This document shows positions 1 to 13,100 of a DNA stretch of 64,000 nucleotides, in pieces. Numbering within the stretch: position 1 is the stretch's first letter; each line of letters begins with the position of its first letter. The DNA is from Meghimatium bilineatum (lineage: Eukaryota > Mollusca > Gastropoda > Stylommatophora > Philomycidae): contig CM067309.1 in the NCBI GenBank assembly GCA_034231615.1, forward strand, positions 39,835,627-39,899,626, read 5' to 3'. A program made the translations under genes and the position numbers. The notes beneath the pieces are model-generated. The model worked only from the letters and a program-made list of their open reading frames with translations. It made no database searches and was not told the origin of the DNA.

Positions 1-92
1 CAAGCTGTATAACATGGCAATACAATCCATTTAACCAGAAGCAGTATGAGAATGTATGTAAAATCGATGAGACTTGCACCGTGAAGTCTTAG

Positions 93-300
93 TGAATGTT
101 TGTACCGTGAACTCTTAGTGAATGTTTGTACCGTGAACTCTTAGTGAATGTTTGTACTGTGAACTCTTAGTGAATGTTTGTACCGTGAACTCTTAGTAAT
201 GTTTGTACCGTGAACTCTTAGTGAATGTTTGTACCGTGAACTCTTAGTGAATGTTTGTACCGTGAACTCTTAGTGAATGTTTGTACCGTGAACTCTTAGT
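93..300 (+). repeat. 26-bp minisatellite, about 8 copies
   Basis: Unit core GTGAACTCTTAGTGAATGTT. One unit has a single-base deletion (near 199). Confidence 0.95.
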
Positions 301-524
301 GGAACAGGGATCAAACTAGTAAATAGATTGAAAGAGTAAATAGGGTTTTGTTCTGTTCACTACAAGTTAATAAACAGAAAAAGTAATTCTTGCGATTGGT
401 CACTGGTTATGAATCGACAGCATTGCACTCCGGAGGTGCTCAATTTTCCTTCAGAAAATATTACATATATACTTAAGCTTGCTGATAATTCCATGGGTCA
501 CTGAACGCATACCATATTCTGTGC

Positions 525-880
525 AGTTCTCATGGCCACCGCCAGTCAATGTCTTGGACAGAATGTTGCTCTCATTTCCAGCCACTCCATAAGCTTCTTG
601 GTTCTGTGCCAGCTTCTTCCAATGTCATTGTTCAGAAGGTCTCCAATAACCTGTGTCCATTGTAGTCTTGGTCTGCCTCTTATTCTCTTTCCTGGAACTT
701 TTCCTTCCATGATTAATTTTTCTAAACAATTGTATTTTTTTATATGTCAAAAATATGTTAGTTTGCATTTTTTGATAATTTTTGAGGCACCAGTTTCATT
801 CTATATTCAGGACTTTGCTGACTTCTGTGTTGGTTCATCTTTCTATCCATAATATCTTGGGAACTTTCTATAAAATTTCA
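525..880 (-). mobile_element. LINE 3'-end fragment, RTE-like
   Basis: The minus strand reads KLIMEGKVPGKRIRGRPRLQ, the C-terminal block of endonuclease/reverse-transcriptase LINEs (EGKV.GKR.RGRP). Frameshifted, 5'-truncated. Confidence 0.75.
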
Positions 881-974
881 TTTGGAGCTATTTTATTTTC
901 TATTGTGAAGGTCATACAACTATATCATATCACATGCCAGACTTACCACATCCCCCCAGTCACTATATGAACAA

Positions 975-1995
975 TCTTTCACCGTGTCACCATCTGTTCC
1001 CTTGTCCCAATCTAATATGTACAATCTGTTCCCTTGTTTCCATCTAATATGCACCATCTGTTCCCTTGTCCCCATCTAATATGCACCATCTGTTCCCTTG
1101 TCCCCATCTAATATGCACCATCTGTTCCCTTGTCCCCATCTAATATGCACCATCTGTTCCCTTGTCCCCATCTAATATGCACCATCTGTTCCCTTGTCCC
1201 CATCTAATATGCACCATCTGTTCCCTTGTCCCCATCTAATATGCACCATCTGTTCCCTTGTCGCCATCTAATATGTACCATCTGTTCCCTTGTCCCCATC
1301 TAATATGCACCATCTGTTCCCTTGTCCCCATCTAATATGTACCATCTGTTCCCTTGTTTCCATCTAATATGCACCATCTGTTCCCTTGTCCCCATCTAAT
1401 ATGCACCATGTTCCCTTGTCCCCATCTAATATGCACCATATGTTCCCTTGTCCCCATCTAATATGCACCATATGTTCCCTTGTCCCCATCTAATATGCAC
1501 CATCTGTTCCCTTGTTACCATCTAATATGCACCATCTGTTCCCTTGTCCCCATCTAATATGTACCATCTGTTCCCTTGTCCCCATCTAATATGCACCATC
1601 TGTTCCCTTGTTTCCATCTAATATGCACCATCTGTTCCCTTGTCCCCATCTAATATGCACCATCTGTTCCCTTGTCCCCATCTAATATGCACCATATGTT
1701 CCCTTGTCCCCATCTAATATGCACCATCTGTTCCCTTGTTCCCATCTAATATGCACCATCTGTTCCCTTGTCCCCATCTAATATGCACCATCTGTTCCCT
1801 TGTCCCCATCTAATATGCACCATCTGTTCCCTTGTCCCCATCTAATATGCACCATCTGTTCCCTTGTCCCCATCTAATATGCACCATCTGTTCCCTTGTC
1901 CCCATCTAATATGCACCATCTGTTCCCTTGTCCCCATCTAATATGCACCATCTGTTCCCTTGTCACCATCTGTTCCCTTGTCCCCATCTAATATG
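975..1995 (+). repeat. 32-bp minisatellite, about 31 copies
   Basis: Unit core CATCTAATATGCACCATCTG plus TTCCCTTGTCCC. Variants with TTTCC, CATATG or a two-base deletion are interspersed. Confidence 0.95.
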
Positions 1996-2639
1996 AACTC
2001 ATTAAGCAAGTGTACATTCTCAATTGATTAATAACAGACACAAGCCTATCTTCTATTTCATTTCCACAAACATGTTTAGGACAGTAGATCTGTGTTCAGG
2101 GGGCAGTAGATCCCTTTATACCCACAGGTTGGAATGGAGCTACAAATGCTATGTCACATCATGAAAAATCAGAATGTAGATGACAATTTCAGATTTGTAA
2201 ACTGACACCAATTGCCTTCAAAACCTGGGACAAATTTTATGATTTTGACCAATCCATATCCCTAAAAAAATGTGATTTTAGTCAAGACATCAAACATTTA
2301 TTGGTGTATTTATTGATAAACGTTAACCCATAGCATTTAACTGCCGAGGGGTGTGAGATGTTAGTGATCTCATATTTCAGCGGCTCTGCTATATGAGGGC
2401 AGAAGCCATCTCCACTCCCTCAGTCTTTACTTTCTGAACTGATTCGGTACACAATCATGGGAGCTGTTGCGGCCTGAAAAACAAAGTGCTTTAGACTTCT
2501 CTTAAAGGTGGTACAGATATTCGACTACTTCGCCAGAAAAGTCCCCAATCCCCACACACTACACGCCCAATTATGTTTGAACTATCATCAATTCACAACA
2601 GGTAGTAAATAAGTTGTGCTCCAATCTATTTTTTACACA

Positions 2640-3130
2640 GGAGTATCTTCTTCTTCTTCTTCATTGTTCTTCAGTCAGATATCAGGTTACAGCACCAATA
2701 GCTTCAATGAATTGTGTGATTCGCTTCAGGTCATCCATGGAACCCCTCAAGTCTGGAAGCAGTGCCGTCTCAGTAGGCCATATTTTCTCCCTCTCTTCTT
2801 GGTAGAGTTGACAGGCATGAAGAATGTGTTCTGTAGTCTCTGGGCTCAGTCCACAGTTGCACAGGTCCGTCTCACCAATCTTCAGCTTTCGGAACATGTG
2901 ACTTCTCAGTCTGTTGTGACCAGATCGTAGTCTGAAAATGATGGTTTGTTCCTTGCGTGACATTTGGTGGTAGGGGTCATTTGGTTCTGCAGTTGGGTGC
3001 ATTTGCTTCCACTTTTTCTTATATTCTGCTTTTAACATGGTCTTACTTTCATAATACATATTATCATTTTCTATTTGTTCCAGTGATCCCCCTTTCCTTG
3101 CCAGGAGATCAGCATTTTCATTTCCAACAG
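2640..3130 (-). mobile_element. LINE 3'-end fragment with RNase H edge and zinc-knuckle tail (family A)
   Basis: The minus strand encodes GNENADLLARKGG (end of RNase H), then LRSGHNRLRSHMFRKLKIGE, CNCGLSPETTEHILHAC and stop, typical of I/Jockey-group LINE tails. The 3' UTR is very short and ends in (GAA)n. About 140 codons are open. A second copy lies at 53955-54370. Confidence 0.85.
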
Positions 3131-3179
3131 GAGTATCTCATCAGCAGAACATTGTCACACTAGAGTTGTTGTCCATTAC

Positions 3180-3350
3180 AAGTGATGATGACCATTTGTT
3201 ACATCCACTCTTGAAATTCAGTTAAGAGTTATGTCATTGATTATGAGTACGTAGATGGCTAATAAGCCTTATTCTGGCCGTAAATGTCCTTTGACAGTGT
3301 GGGCATGGAATGACCACTGTAGACGGTTTTAGATTTATGCGTTACCTTCT
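3180..3350 (+). mobile_element. Dispersed repeat, partner of 24480-24660
   Basis: Shared segments: GATCATTTGTTACATTCACT-like start, TGGCTAATAAGCCTTATTCT and CACTGTAGACGGTTTT. No coding content. Confidence 0.45.
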
Positions 3351-3429
3351 AGTTACTTTCCGCTGTTGTACTTTTTTCACAAGATGATGCACCCTTTTTG
3401 GCTACATTTGCTAAACAAACAATAAGAAG

Positions 3430-3765
3430 ACTGAGTTGATGCCTTTGAGATGTGGGTATATAGAAGAATAGGGAGAACATCATGGACAGAGAAGAAAACA
3501 AATAAAGAGGCGTTAAAACACTTAATATGAAGAAAGAAGTACTAAGAGAAATAAAGATCAGGCAAATAAAATATTTTGGACACATTAAAAGATATGACAC
3601 CTTATTGAAGACCTTACTTGAGGGTAAAGTCAAAGGGAAGCGAGCAAGAGGTAGACAGAGATACAAGTGGTCTAGCAGAATGCACCACCAATACAAGAGA
3701 TGTTGGAGGTCTGTTGGAGCCAATCTTCGTTGCGGAAATGACACTTGCAGATGATGACATCTGCT
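3430..3765 (+). mobile_element. LINE 3'-end fragment, RTE-like (family B)
   Basis: Encodes LREIKIRQIKYFGHIKRYDT and LLEGKVKGKRARGRQRY, ending CGNDT before TGATGATGA-type sequence. Other copies: 11490-11910, 21295-21660, 45185-45475, 51330-51995. Confidence 0.8.
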
Positions 3766-3805
3766 TATCTGCAGGAGTTTGAGAATGAATGCAGAATAAG
3801 AAAGA
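3760..3805 (+). mobile_element. Short interspersed family S, tail remnant
   Basis: TCTGCAGGAGTTTGAGAATG followed by AATGCAG. Joined to the 3' end of a LINE family B copy. Confidence 0.5.
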
Positions 3806-4789
3806 TTTGTAGGAATGTTAAAACCATATTCAAGTTCTTGAAATCAAATCACCAGTTTGTCTGGGGTAACTAAAGATGGGAGCTGCGACAATACAGGGCA
3901 AATGTAAGTAAGAATGGAAATAGTTAAACTGTTGTAACAAGTAAATGTGACATAACTGAAATGTACTAAGAATGAAACATGAATACAGATATTTCAACTA
4001 AAATGTGTTCGCCAGGATGAAAAATAATTGACAAACAGCGAGAGACCAAAATAAGAACACATACATGGTAAGGCGAGCACTGTGTTTGCTTCGGTAGTGG
4101 CTCTTTATTGATTAATTCTGTTAGTTCTTTAATAGGCATAACTTGCACATGGGGCCTCAGAGTTTATCATCCATCTCCAATAGGACTAATCTCTTTATTG
4201 CATCTACTTATAATTTAGGAAATCATGTAAATAATTTTTTTTTCAAATAATGTTGAACAATTTAGACAGTATATTTTCACATTGCCAGTATAATATGAAT
4301 GGTCAGGCTGCCCTGTGCTGCAAATCATGACCAAGTTTAAGCAAGTTGAATTTGTGAGACTCGCCTCTCCACCACCGAAGCCGACAGCACTTAATTATGG
4401 TTAGGAATTAATTCGTTATTTTTCTGAAATGTCTCACTGGCGACTCGAATTCATGATTTTCTGGTTAAAGGGCAAATGCTGAATCTTCATTATGAAAATT
4501 AACTCACAGGAAATGATCAATGTAAACAATTCAATAACCAATCCACCATTTTAAAGTTTATTTTGTCTACTGTATTGAATTTGTTATACATAATATATAT
4601 ATATATATATTTATTTAAATAAACACATTAATCTGCATTCAATGAGTTTTTTTTGCCTCCAGTGTCACAGGTAAGAAGAAATATATTTCAAATGAAATAA
4701 GGGCTGTAATGCACTCCTCATACAATGTGGGGCAAAACAAACAAATAAATCTTTATGAAACATTGTGTTTACCAGATAAAATGAAGAAA

Positions 4790-5130
4790 ATATGAGTTAT
4801 GAACCAGCATCATAAAACATGATTTGTCTTAGTGCTCTGCTGTCTAGTCAGTGGTTGACCATAAACATTAAGTGCTCTGCTGTCTAGTCAGTGGTTGACC
4901 AGAAATTGCATAATTTCTCCTACTGCACTTATTCAGTAGTGATGGCATTATTCCTCAAGCATCCAAGAGCATGAGTCCTAGTGCCCTACTTCCTGGTTGA
5001 GCCACTGAAGTAATTTATATTTCAAGCCACCAAATTATGCGTGGATTCAAATTCTGGGTTTGTTAGTCAGCTGGTGAATGACTTAACATTATGACTCCTA
5101 AAGTTACTATGTATAAGCCAGAGTTTTTTG
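4790..5130. repeat. Dispersed repeat, inverted partner of 36330-36520
   Basis: Shares GTCTAGTCAGTGGTTGACCA, GGCATTATTCCTC and GCATGAGTCCTAGTGCCCTA with the reverse complement of 36330-36520. Its first part is itself duplicated (4830-4905). Confidence 0.6.
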
Positions 5131-6619
5131 CTGTCAATTCCAGATGTTTCGACCAGAAAATAACACAGTAAAAAGTCATTTAAACCATGTCAGTCACCAG
5201 CAACTATGTGTAGACACTGCTCTCGTGCCAACAAAACAGTTGAAAACCTCATTGACTACCTTCCCCCTCAACTGCCAGAAAAAACTTGACACCCTTACGT
5301 CACTAACTCACTGTATCAATCGCTATGTTAACTTCGCTATTTAACATAGAAGACACACTTTATTTTAGCTGCTCTCCACAAGATGGAGATACAATGAAAG
5401 ATTTCTATCCGAATTGTATTGGCATCAGGTGTATTCAACCACCTAACAAACATCTGGAAATCAAAAACAATAAGTATATGTACCAAACTATGACTGCTGA
5501 ACTCGCATGTAATGTCCGTATTAACATATGGTTGAGACAGCAGGAAAATAGAATAACTGTCAAAGAAGAAATTTAATTCATTTGAAAATACATGTTTTAA
5601 AGAAAACAAGCAAGAGAAGACAGAAATATGTTTCTACAACAATAAGAAGAAAACGATGGACAAGTGTAGAAGTGCTGAGCTTATCCTTGGTGGAGTGGTC
5701 ACTCCTCTTGACAAACTTTGATATTGTTCAAATAATAATAGAGTCAATCTTCTCTACGTTAGCTGCTAAAGTCTCCCAACAAACAGCAGGGTCTATAATA
5801 GTACATTGGTGGAAAGGTCATGCCTCTGACAAACTTTGATTTAGTTTTTCAAATAATAATAATATAGTGGAGGGGTCACAACTCTGATGAACTTTGGAAT
5901 TGTTGTTCAAATAATAACATGGCCAATCATCTCTACTTTAGCTGCACATGTCTCCCAGCTAAACCCACAATATGTTCCCAATCAGTACTCTCTTAGCGTT
6001 CGTACATCCAACCATATCTACAAACGTCTCATTCCAGAAAAAAAACTGGCTGCCACAACTAATCACCGTAGTAATCCTTACTGAATATCACCGTAACATA
6101 ATCCCTTTCTTACTGAATATCACTAACACAATCCCTTTATTATATGAAATCACAAAAGGTTTAAAGGAAGAAATGGAGTTGGCGGTTTCAATGTATAATC
6201 AGAGGTTGAGGTACATGACCGCACTCAAGGTAAATTACCCCATTCGGCGTAAAATACAAATTTCAGGGGTAACTAATGCTGGCAGTAAATTTCAAAGATT
6301 CATTTTTACAAAACAAAATTTGAATATGTAAATATTTAATGTATATCTATTATGCATTCCATTCTTTGGACTACACCCTATTAACTAACAAGAGTGTGAG
6401 AATGGAAAAATAAGACTTGGCTTCCATTTTACACATGAGGCAGAGGGACAGTCACTGAAACTAATTCTGATGAGCAGAGGTTCAACCTTGTTTCGTTTGT
6501 TTGAGAATCCCAGGAATTGCGAGAGATTAACTCATACTTCCTACGCGCAGTGGGGTGTTTTTTCTGAGCTTTCTTTCACACCCAGGAACTTCAGCTTTCG
6601 GCTTAGTGCGATGCCTATT

Positions 6620-6785
6620 GAAGGAATCTTCTACTTAGAGAGAGTCTATAATTGTATAGATGACATGCTATAAAGTTTCCGTAAGAGAGCCCAAAATATA
6701 ACGACATGTCATCATTTCTGTTGCAAGGGTAGTTTGTCTAGTGGTTCACTGGTAAGACCCACAGATGCAACCACATGCGTCGGTT
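6620..6785 (+). repeat. Dispersed repeat shared with 44820-44985
   Basis: Shared blocks: ACATGTCATC, TTTCTGTTGC and GTAAGACCCACAGATGCAAC. Confidence 0.5.
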
Positions 6786-6960
6786 CTTCTTCTTCTTCAG
6801 CGTTCATTCTCAAACTCCTGCTGGATCTCCTTTATAGCTGGACCATGGCCCTACTAGATATCCAGCAGGATGTAGTCCAGAGAATGGAAATGCGTTGTGT
6901 CACAGTTTTATTTTCGCCTTGGCCCGGCACATCCGTCTTCGGCAGAATGCATCAGTTCAA
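6775..6960 (-). mobile_element. Short interspersed family S, 3' variant
   Basis: Plus strand reads TTCTTCTTCAGCGTTCATTC then CTGGACCATGGCCCTACTAG and CCAGCAGGATGTAGTCCAGA, that is, an inverted copy with an extra palindromic segment shared with 23890-24060 and 28465-28635. Confidence 0.65.
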
Positions 6961-7011
6961 CCTCCAAATAATAGCCTATAACCTGGTTTGCTATCTGGAA
7001 GTGAACATATT

Positions 7012-7125
7012 TTACAGCAGCATCAGAAGACATTTTACTTTGTCCATGACTGTGCCACACTTCTCACTGGAAGCTAGAGATTGTAGTTGATGAACTTGAT
7101 CTGCATTCAGTATAGTTGTCTTTCC
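7012..7125 (-). CDS. TMCO6-like terminal coding exon
   Basis: Acceptor TTATTTTTCAG, phase 0, 37 codons then TAA at 7012-7014. It encodes GKTTILNADQVHQLQSLASS and a short helical tail ending KVKCLLMLL. TMCO6 also ends in a short helix (LQALERHQ...). No AATAAA was seen close downstream; a short interspersed element begins about 50 bp beyond the stop. Confidence 0.7.
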   Translation of the reverse strand, partial: GKTTILNADQVHQLQSLASSEKCGTVMDKVKCLLMLL

Positions 7126-10100
7126 CTGAAAAATAACATTTGTAATAACTGCAGAAAAACTGTAATCCAATGGGTTAAACTTAGAAAAGGGCGATGAAAC
7201 TTTGATAATCATTTGTAACACACATTCAATTCTGGATCTCCACAATTCTATTTCAAGTATCTTTGCTCATGATTGTTGTTGTCTCTGGTCATGCTATGAT
7301 ATCAGACTAATATTTTCTCATGCTGTTGTCCTTTATTTCTCCTGCCTTCTATTTTGTCTGTCCTAACTCGTCGTGTATGGTGGAATCTATTTTTTCTCTC
7401 CTGCTTTCAATCTTCCGTCCTAACTCATTATGCACAGTGGAATCCCTTTATAGCACATTCTTTTATAACAAATTTCCCCATATAACAACACTTTTCAAAA
7501 TCCTCAATTATATTTATTCTTTATACTGCATATAGTGAACTTCTGTTATTACATACATATTTTATCGGTCCGGAACCAAGTTGTTATAACGATATTCCAC
7601 TCGTATTTATGTTGTGCTACTGATGAAGGTCTTTTGGTAGAAATGAAGATTTTTGTGTTATGTATATTTTACCAGTGATTATCGAAACTTCATCACTCTT
7701 TCCGAAGTTTCACCTAGAAATCAATTTATTGTTACTAGATGTAAACAAAAATGTTTACAATTTAAAGCATATATAAATAATAGAAAACAGATTTAGCATC
7801 ATATGACACTTGTGTGTTGACAGGGCCTGAAAGGGGAGCACAACATAGCAACACTGACCTATCATGTATATCATAAGAGGTTTTGCGGTTGGTTATTCAA
7901 CTCCATAGGTCAGTGTCACTCAAAAGTCATGCTGAAATCGTATGTATCAGGCTGAAAGACAGAAATATCACAGTAAAGAGGTAAATCCCGCCCGTGTGTT
8001 GCAGCGCCCGAAAGGGGAGCAAAGAATATCAACACTGTTTACCTTCCACGCATGTCGTAAAAGGCGACTAGGGAGGTTATGGGATGGAGTTGGCTGTCCC
8101 ATCCCATATAGGGTCATCCCCTATGTCTCAAAAAGACACTCCTAATACCCTGATGGGTTATAAGTTATATTAATTATTATTAATAAGGTCTATGCAATAT
8201 ACGAAGATCAGTTTTCAATATCCATTCTCTGAAACTGTAACCATCCATTTCAGTGTGGTAATCCATACCATCCGCACACTTTGGCTGAAAAAGTTCTGGA
8301 TCTTTGAGAAACCCATTCTATTTACTGCCAACATGCATTAGAATAATGCATTGCCCTTTATTGTTTGGGATTTTCATTATTTACATTCAGTCAAATGATT
8401 GTCATTCTTTTTCATAATTATGTTTAGCATTTGTCCATGATTTGTTCAAATATATAATCTTATAGCCTTCCATGCATCATTTGCAGATCTGTCTCAAGTG
8501 TTTTGCTTTGGTCTGTAATCAGGTCCATCTTTTCATAAACAATATTCCATAACAATAATCCTGCAGTTTTTTTTAAAGCATGAAACCAACACCCCTTACA
8601 AGTTTCCACAGAATTTATTCTGATGATTCAATGAATTTTGAGTTTGTGAAGAGTAATGAGTAAATGTATTTTCTACAAACATTTTAAAGATTCTAAAATC
8701 TAATGATATCTCTTACCGAAATCACTGACTTTTATTTTTCTTGCATGTTTAACTGTACTCGCCGACGTACATTCAACCTGTTTTACCAAACAGAAAAATG
8801 ATTTACTGTCTACAACAAGATGACACCAAGCTCTCTTTCCCGATGTTGGGTGTAATAGATATCCTCTCTTCGCTTACATGCAGAAATGTCGGAACAACAT
8901 TTGCATAGTAACTAATCTATAATAGAAAGTAGGAAAGGAACATCAAACTTAGAACAAAGACTAAACACTTTTAAAATAAATGTCTTAGAAGGCCTTTAAA
9001 TCAAACACAACTGTCGGACAAGAATCAAAACAGGAATATGTATCCACCTATATTAGAAAGTGTCGCTGGAATTACACCGGACAAGCACTACGAAAGGATA
9101 CTGAAAGACTCTCATGTCAAGCTTTGATGTGGTCACCAAAGGGCAAGAGAAAACGAGGAAAACCAAAAGAAACTTTATGTAGAACTATTACAAGAGAACG
9201 TTTCACCATCGGTATCAGAAACAATGAAGATATAAAGCAAATTTCAATGAAACAAGAGACATTGGAAATCTATGACATCCGCCCTATGTGCTGTCTTTAG
9301 CCCTAGAGGAATAACTAACCAATCTGCACTTCAGAGTGAGTCATTGAGAATTTCATTTGTGCCAGCTTGGCATTATAATTTATATTGGTCTGCAATCCAA
9401 CTCTTGTACAGAATGACCTAGGCTGGTGGTGGGAAACATACAGCCAGTTAGCTAAACCATATCTAACGAAGATCTTCAGACATTTCCACAAGCAAATGTG
9501 AATAAACATACCTCAACTGATGTTCCTGTAATGAGACCAATCAGGATGTCTAAAACAGCTTCTTGTATTTGCTGTCTCGGGTCATCAAGTAACTTGACCA
9601 GTACACTTGCTGTCTCACGCTGGATAAGAAACTGGCAGATATAACTGGAGACTTTGCATGCAGCATCCAGAAGATACAAAGCCTAAAATATGAATTGACA
9701 TCAGAATGGTGTGTGTACACATACTTTCTCTATTTCTTTCATTTTTCTCTGCATTTCTATTCTTAATTACTGTTTTCTTCATATTTTTCTCTTTCTTACT
9801 TTCTTCATCTCTTCTTATCTATTGCTTTCTTTCTTTCTCTTTCTCTTTCTAGCACATAACATTATGTGAGTATACAAAAACAAGACTGATCGTGTAACAA
9901 ACAAGTAAATACTTTTACCCAATCCCCAGGATTGCAAGCTTTCACTCTTTCTTCCCTGTGCCAAATGGTGGTAGGTGCATATCGTTTTCAGCTGTGTTGT
10001 GGTTGTGTAAAGGGTGTTAGTGATGGAGGGGTTTGGTGGTAACAGTTGTTTTCGCATGTCTTGTATTGCTGAGCATTCAATAAGTTGGTGTTTTACTGTT

Positions 10101-13100
10101 TCTTTCTCGTCTGTTGCAGTATGGTGTATGGTCTGCAGTAACCCTTTGTAGATGTTTGTTAAGTTGTACATGTGCTGCTCACAGACTAAATATTGTGGTT
10201 TTATCTTTGCGGTGTAGTCTATTTATGCTGTCGTGTGGATTTGGCTGGGACACGTCTGCATATAGTACTCTTCCTTTTGAGTCAGTGCCCAGCGATCCAT
10301 CCATTGTTGTTTCGGATAATGTGTTGAGCTTAGCAAAGCATGACCACAGCCAGCAATGATCCTAGCCAGCAATGATCCTAGCCAGCAATGACCCTATCTG
10401 GGAATGATCCTAGCCAGCAATGACCCTAGCCAGCAATGACCCTATCTGGGAATGACCCTAGCCAGCAATGATCCTAAGAGAGCTAATTATTCACATCCGC
10501 GTGTTGAAATGCAAATTTATTCGATGGTAGCATCTCATATTCAGGATGTAGTGACTAAACCAACATTTCATTCGTACGTTGCCAGGGTCCAAAAGGGGAG
10601 CAAAAGAATGGTGACACTGTTACCTGACATGCATGTTCTACGAGGCAACTAAGAAAGTTTTCTGTGTGGAGTTGGCTGTCTCATCCTATAGAGTCAAGTG
10701 ACAGAAGTCATGCTGATATTGGATGTGTCCGACCAAAAGGCACGAATATTGCAGCCAATCTGTAAACCATGACACAGCATTCCATTCTCCAAACTACATC
10801 CTGCTAATCTGTAGGAATTTGAGAATGAACGCAGAAGAAGAAGAACCCTGCATGTTTAGCTGAAGTGACACTCTAGGCAATATTTACCTTCAGTAGGTTG
10901 TACTACACAACTGTTTAGAAAGACAAATAATGGAGGGAAGAGTACCTGGGTAGAGGAGAGAAAGGGCAGACCAAGAAGACGATGGACTGATGACATTAAA
11001 GATAACATGAATACATCGCTAGAAAATGCAAGCCACATCGCCCAAGACAGAGAGAGATTCAGAGAGTTCTTTGGGAAGACAACATTCTGGAAGGAATACG
11101 TCACATGACAGGTTGTACTTGCTTCAATGTCTGATAAGAATATACAGTGAAACAAAATACTTCAGCTGAAGCTTCTAATAAGGTCGACTTATTGTTGTGA
11201 TCTCATGATCCTGTTGGTATTAACAACAAGCGGTGGTGGAAGCAGATACTTACACTTAATGCCATTTCTTCATCAGAACTTTGACAACGCTGAAAAATCA
11301 ATTTTAGATATCCAGTGTGAAGAATGGACTGGACTCTACAACTTGGCTCAGCTGAAAAAAAAAAGTGAATAAAAATTATACAACAATCATTTCAAGACAC
11401 TAAAACATATGAACGCTCACCAACGACACCTATCAAAACAGATGTCCTTTCGCATTAATTGCACACGCTATAATCTAATTTCGCCCCCGACCATCATCAT
11501 CATCAAGTGCCGTCTCCGCAACGAAGGTTGGCTGCAACGTATCTCCAACATCTGTCTCTTGTCTTGGTGGTGCACTCTGCTAGACTGTAACCTGTCCATC
11601 GTGCAATGTTACTCTCCCACGTGTATCTCTGCCTACCTCTTGCTCGCTTCCCTTTGACTTTACCCTCAAGTAAGGTCTTCAATAGGGTGTCATGTCTTTT
11701 AATGTGTCCAAAGTATTTTATTTGCCTGATCTTTATTTCTCTTAGTAGTTCTTTCTTCATATTAAGTGTCTTTAGCACCTCTTTATTTGTTTTCTTCTCT
11801 TTCCATGATGTTCTCCCTATTCTTCTATATACCCACATCTCAAAGGCATCAATTTTGTCTTCTAATTGTTTATTTAGTGTCCATGTCTGTCCCTGACCAT
11901 AAGCTTGCACAAAGAAAAAGCCAACATCTCCTGTTATGACCATGTTAGACACCAGTCTTATTTTAAAAGGACATGCCTTGACAAGTAGCGGCTTCAATTG
12001 TATAATTAACAAACAAAACTTATTGCTCAATTGTTTATTCGTTTAATGTAGATCTGTGTGTCCAGGCAGCACCATCACATTGTGTATCCATGAAGCACCA
12101 CCACATTGTGTATCCATGAAGCACCACCACATTGTGTATCCATGAAGCACCACCACATTGTGTATCCATGAAGCACCACCACATTGTGTATCCATGAAGC
12201 ACCACCACATTGTGTATCCATGAAGCACCACCACATTGTGTATCCATGAAGCACCACCACATTGTGTATCCATGAAGCACCACCACATTGTGTATCCATG
12301 AAGCACCACCACATTGTGTATCCATGAAGCACCACCACATTGTGTATCCATCAGAATGAATGTGGTTTTATAATAACAAACAAAGAAACAGCTGAATGAA
12401 TGTGGTTTTATAATAACAAACAAAGAAACAGCAGAATGAATGTGGTTTTATAATAACAAACAAAGAAACAGCAGAATGAATGTGGTTTTATAATAACAAA
12501 CAAAGAAACAGCCGAATGAATGTGGTTTTATAATAACAAACAAAGAAACAGCCGAATGAATGTGGTTTTATAATAACAAACAAAGAAACAGCCGAATGAA
12601 TGTGGTTTTATAATAACAAACAAAGAAACAGCCGAATGAATGTGGTTTTATAATAACAAACAAAGAAACAGCCGAATGAATGTGGTTTTATAATAACAAA
12701 CAAAGAAACAGCCGAATGAATGTGGTTTTATAATAACAAACAAAGAAACAGCCGAATGAATGTGGTTTTATAAACTAAGAAACATATTAATAATGCAACC
12801 TATAAAGTTTCCCAATATCCAAAGTGATTCTCTCTGTATGAACTCTATGTCACTGGTGAGAAGGAAGTAAAGTGTCTGTAAGAAGTGACGGTGGCTGGAA
12901 GCTATTAAAGCAATCAATGGACTCAATCCTATCATGTTACCCAAACAATGCAGGTAAGGAAGAATTATCTGAAAGAAATACAGAGAAATTGTTGGCAATA
13001 GTGACAATTATTATCAAACTCATAGACACACAACAATTAGTGAGGTACTTTGAAACAAGTAAAAAAAATATTTTTGAATAAAATCATTAAAAGAAAAACC

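Larger units (their letters stand above)
1..7011. other. Region downstream of the TMCO6-like gene, no gene seen
   Basis: Holds two minisatellites (93-300, 975-1995), LINE fragments at 525-880, 2640-3130 and 3430-3765, dispersed repeats at 3180-3350, 4790-5130 and 6620-6785, and a short interspersed element at 6775-6960. I see nothing convincing in 2000-2640 or 5130-6600 beyond AT-rich sequence with short scattered open frames. Confidence 0.6.

Noticed and set aside
975-1995. Possible CRISPR array
   Set aside because: Units are head-to-tail with no variable spacers; an ordinary minisatellite. The same holds for all other arrays here.
2614-2930. Plus-strand frames near 2.6-2.9 kb
   Set aside because: Antisense of the LINE family A C-terminal region.
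12043-12423. Repeat frames reading WCFMDTQCGGASWIHN
   Set aside because: 26-bp minisatellite in an intron, open in all three minus frames.
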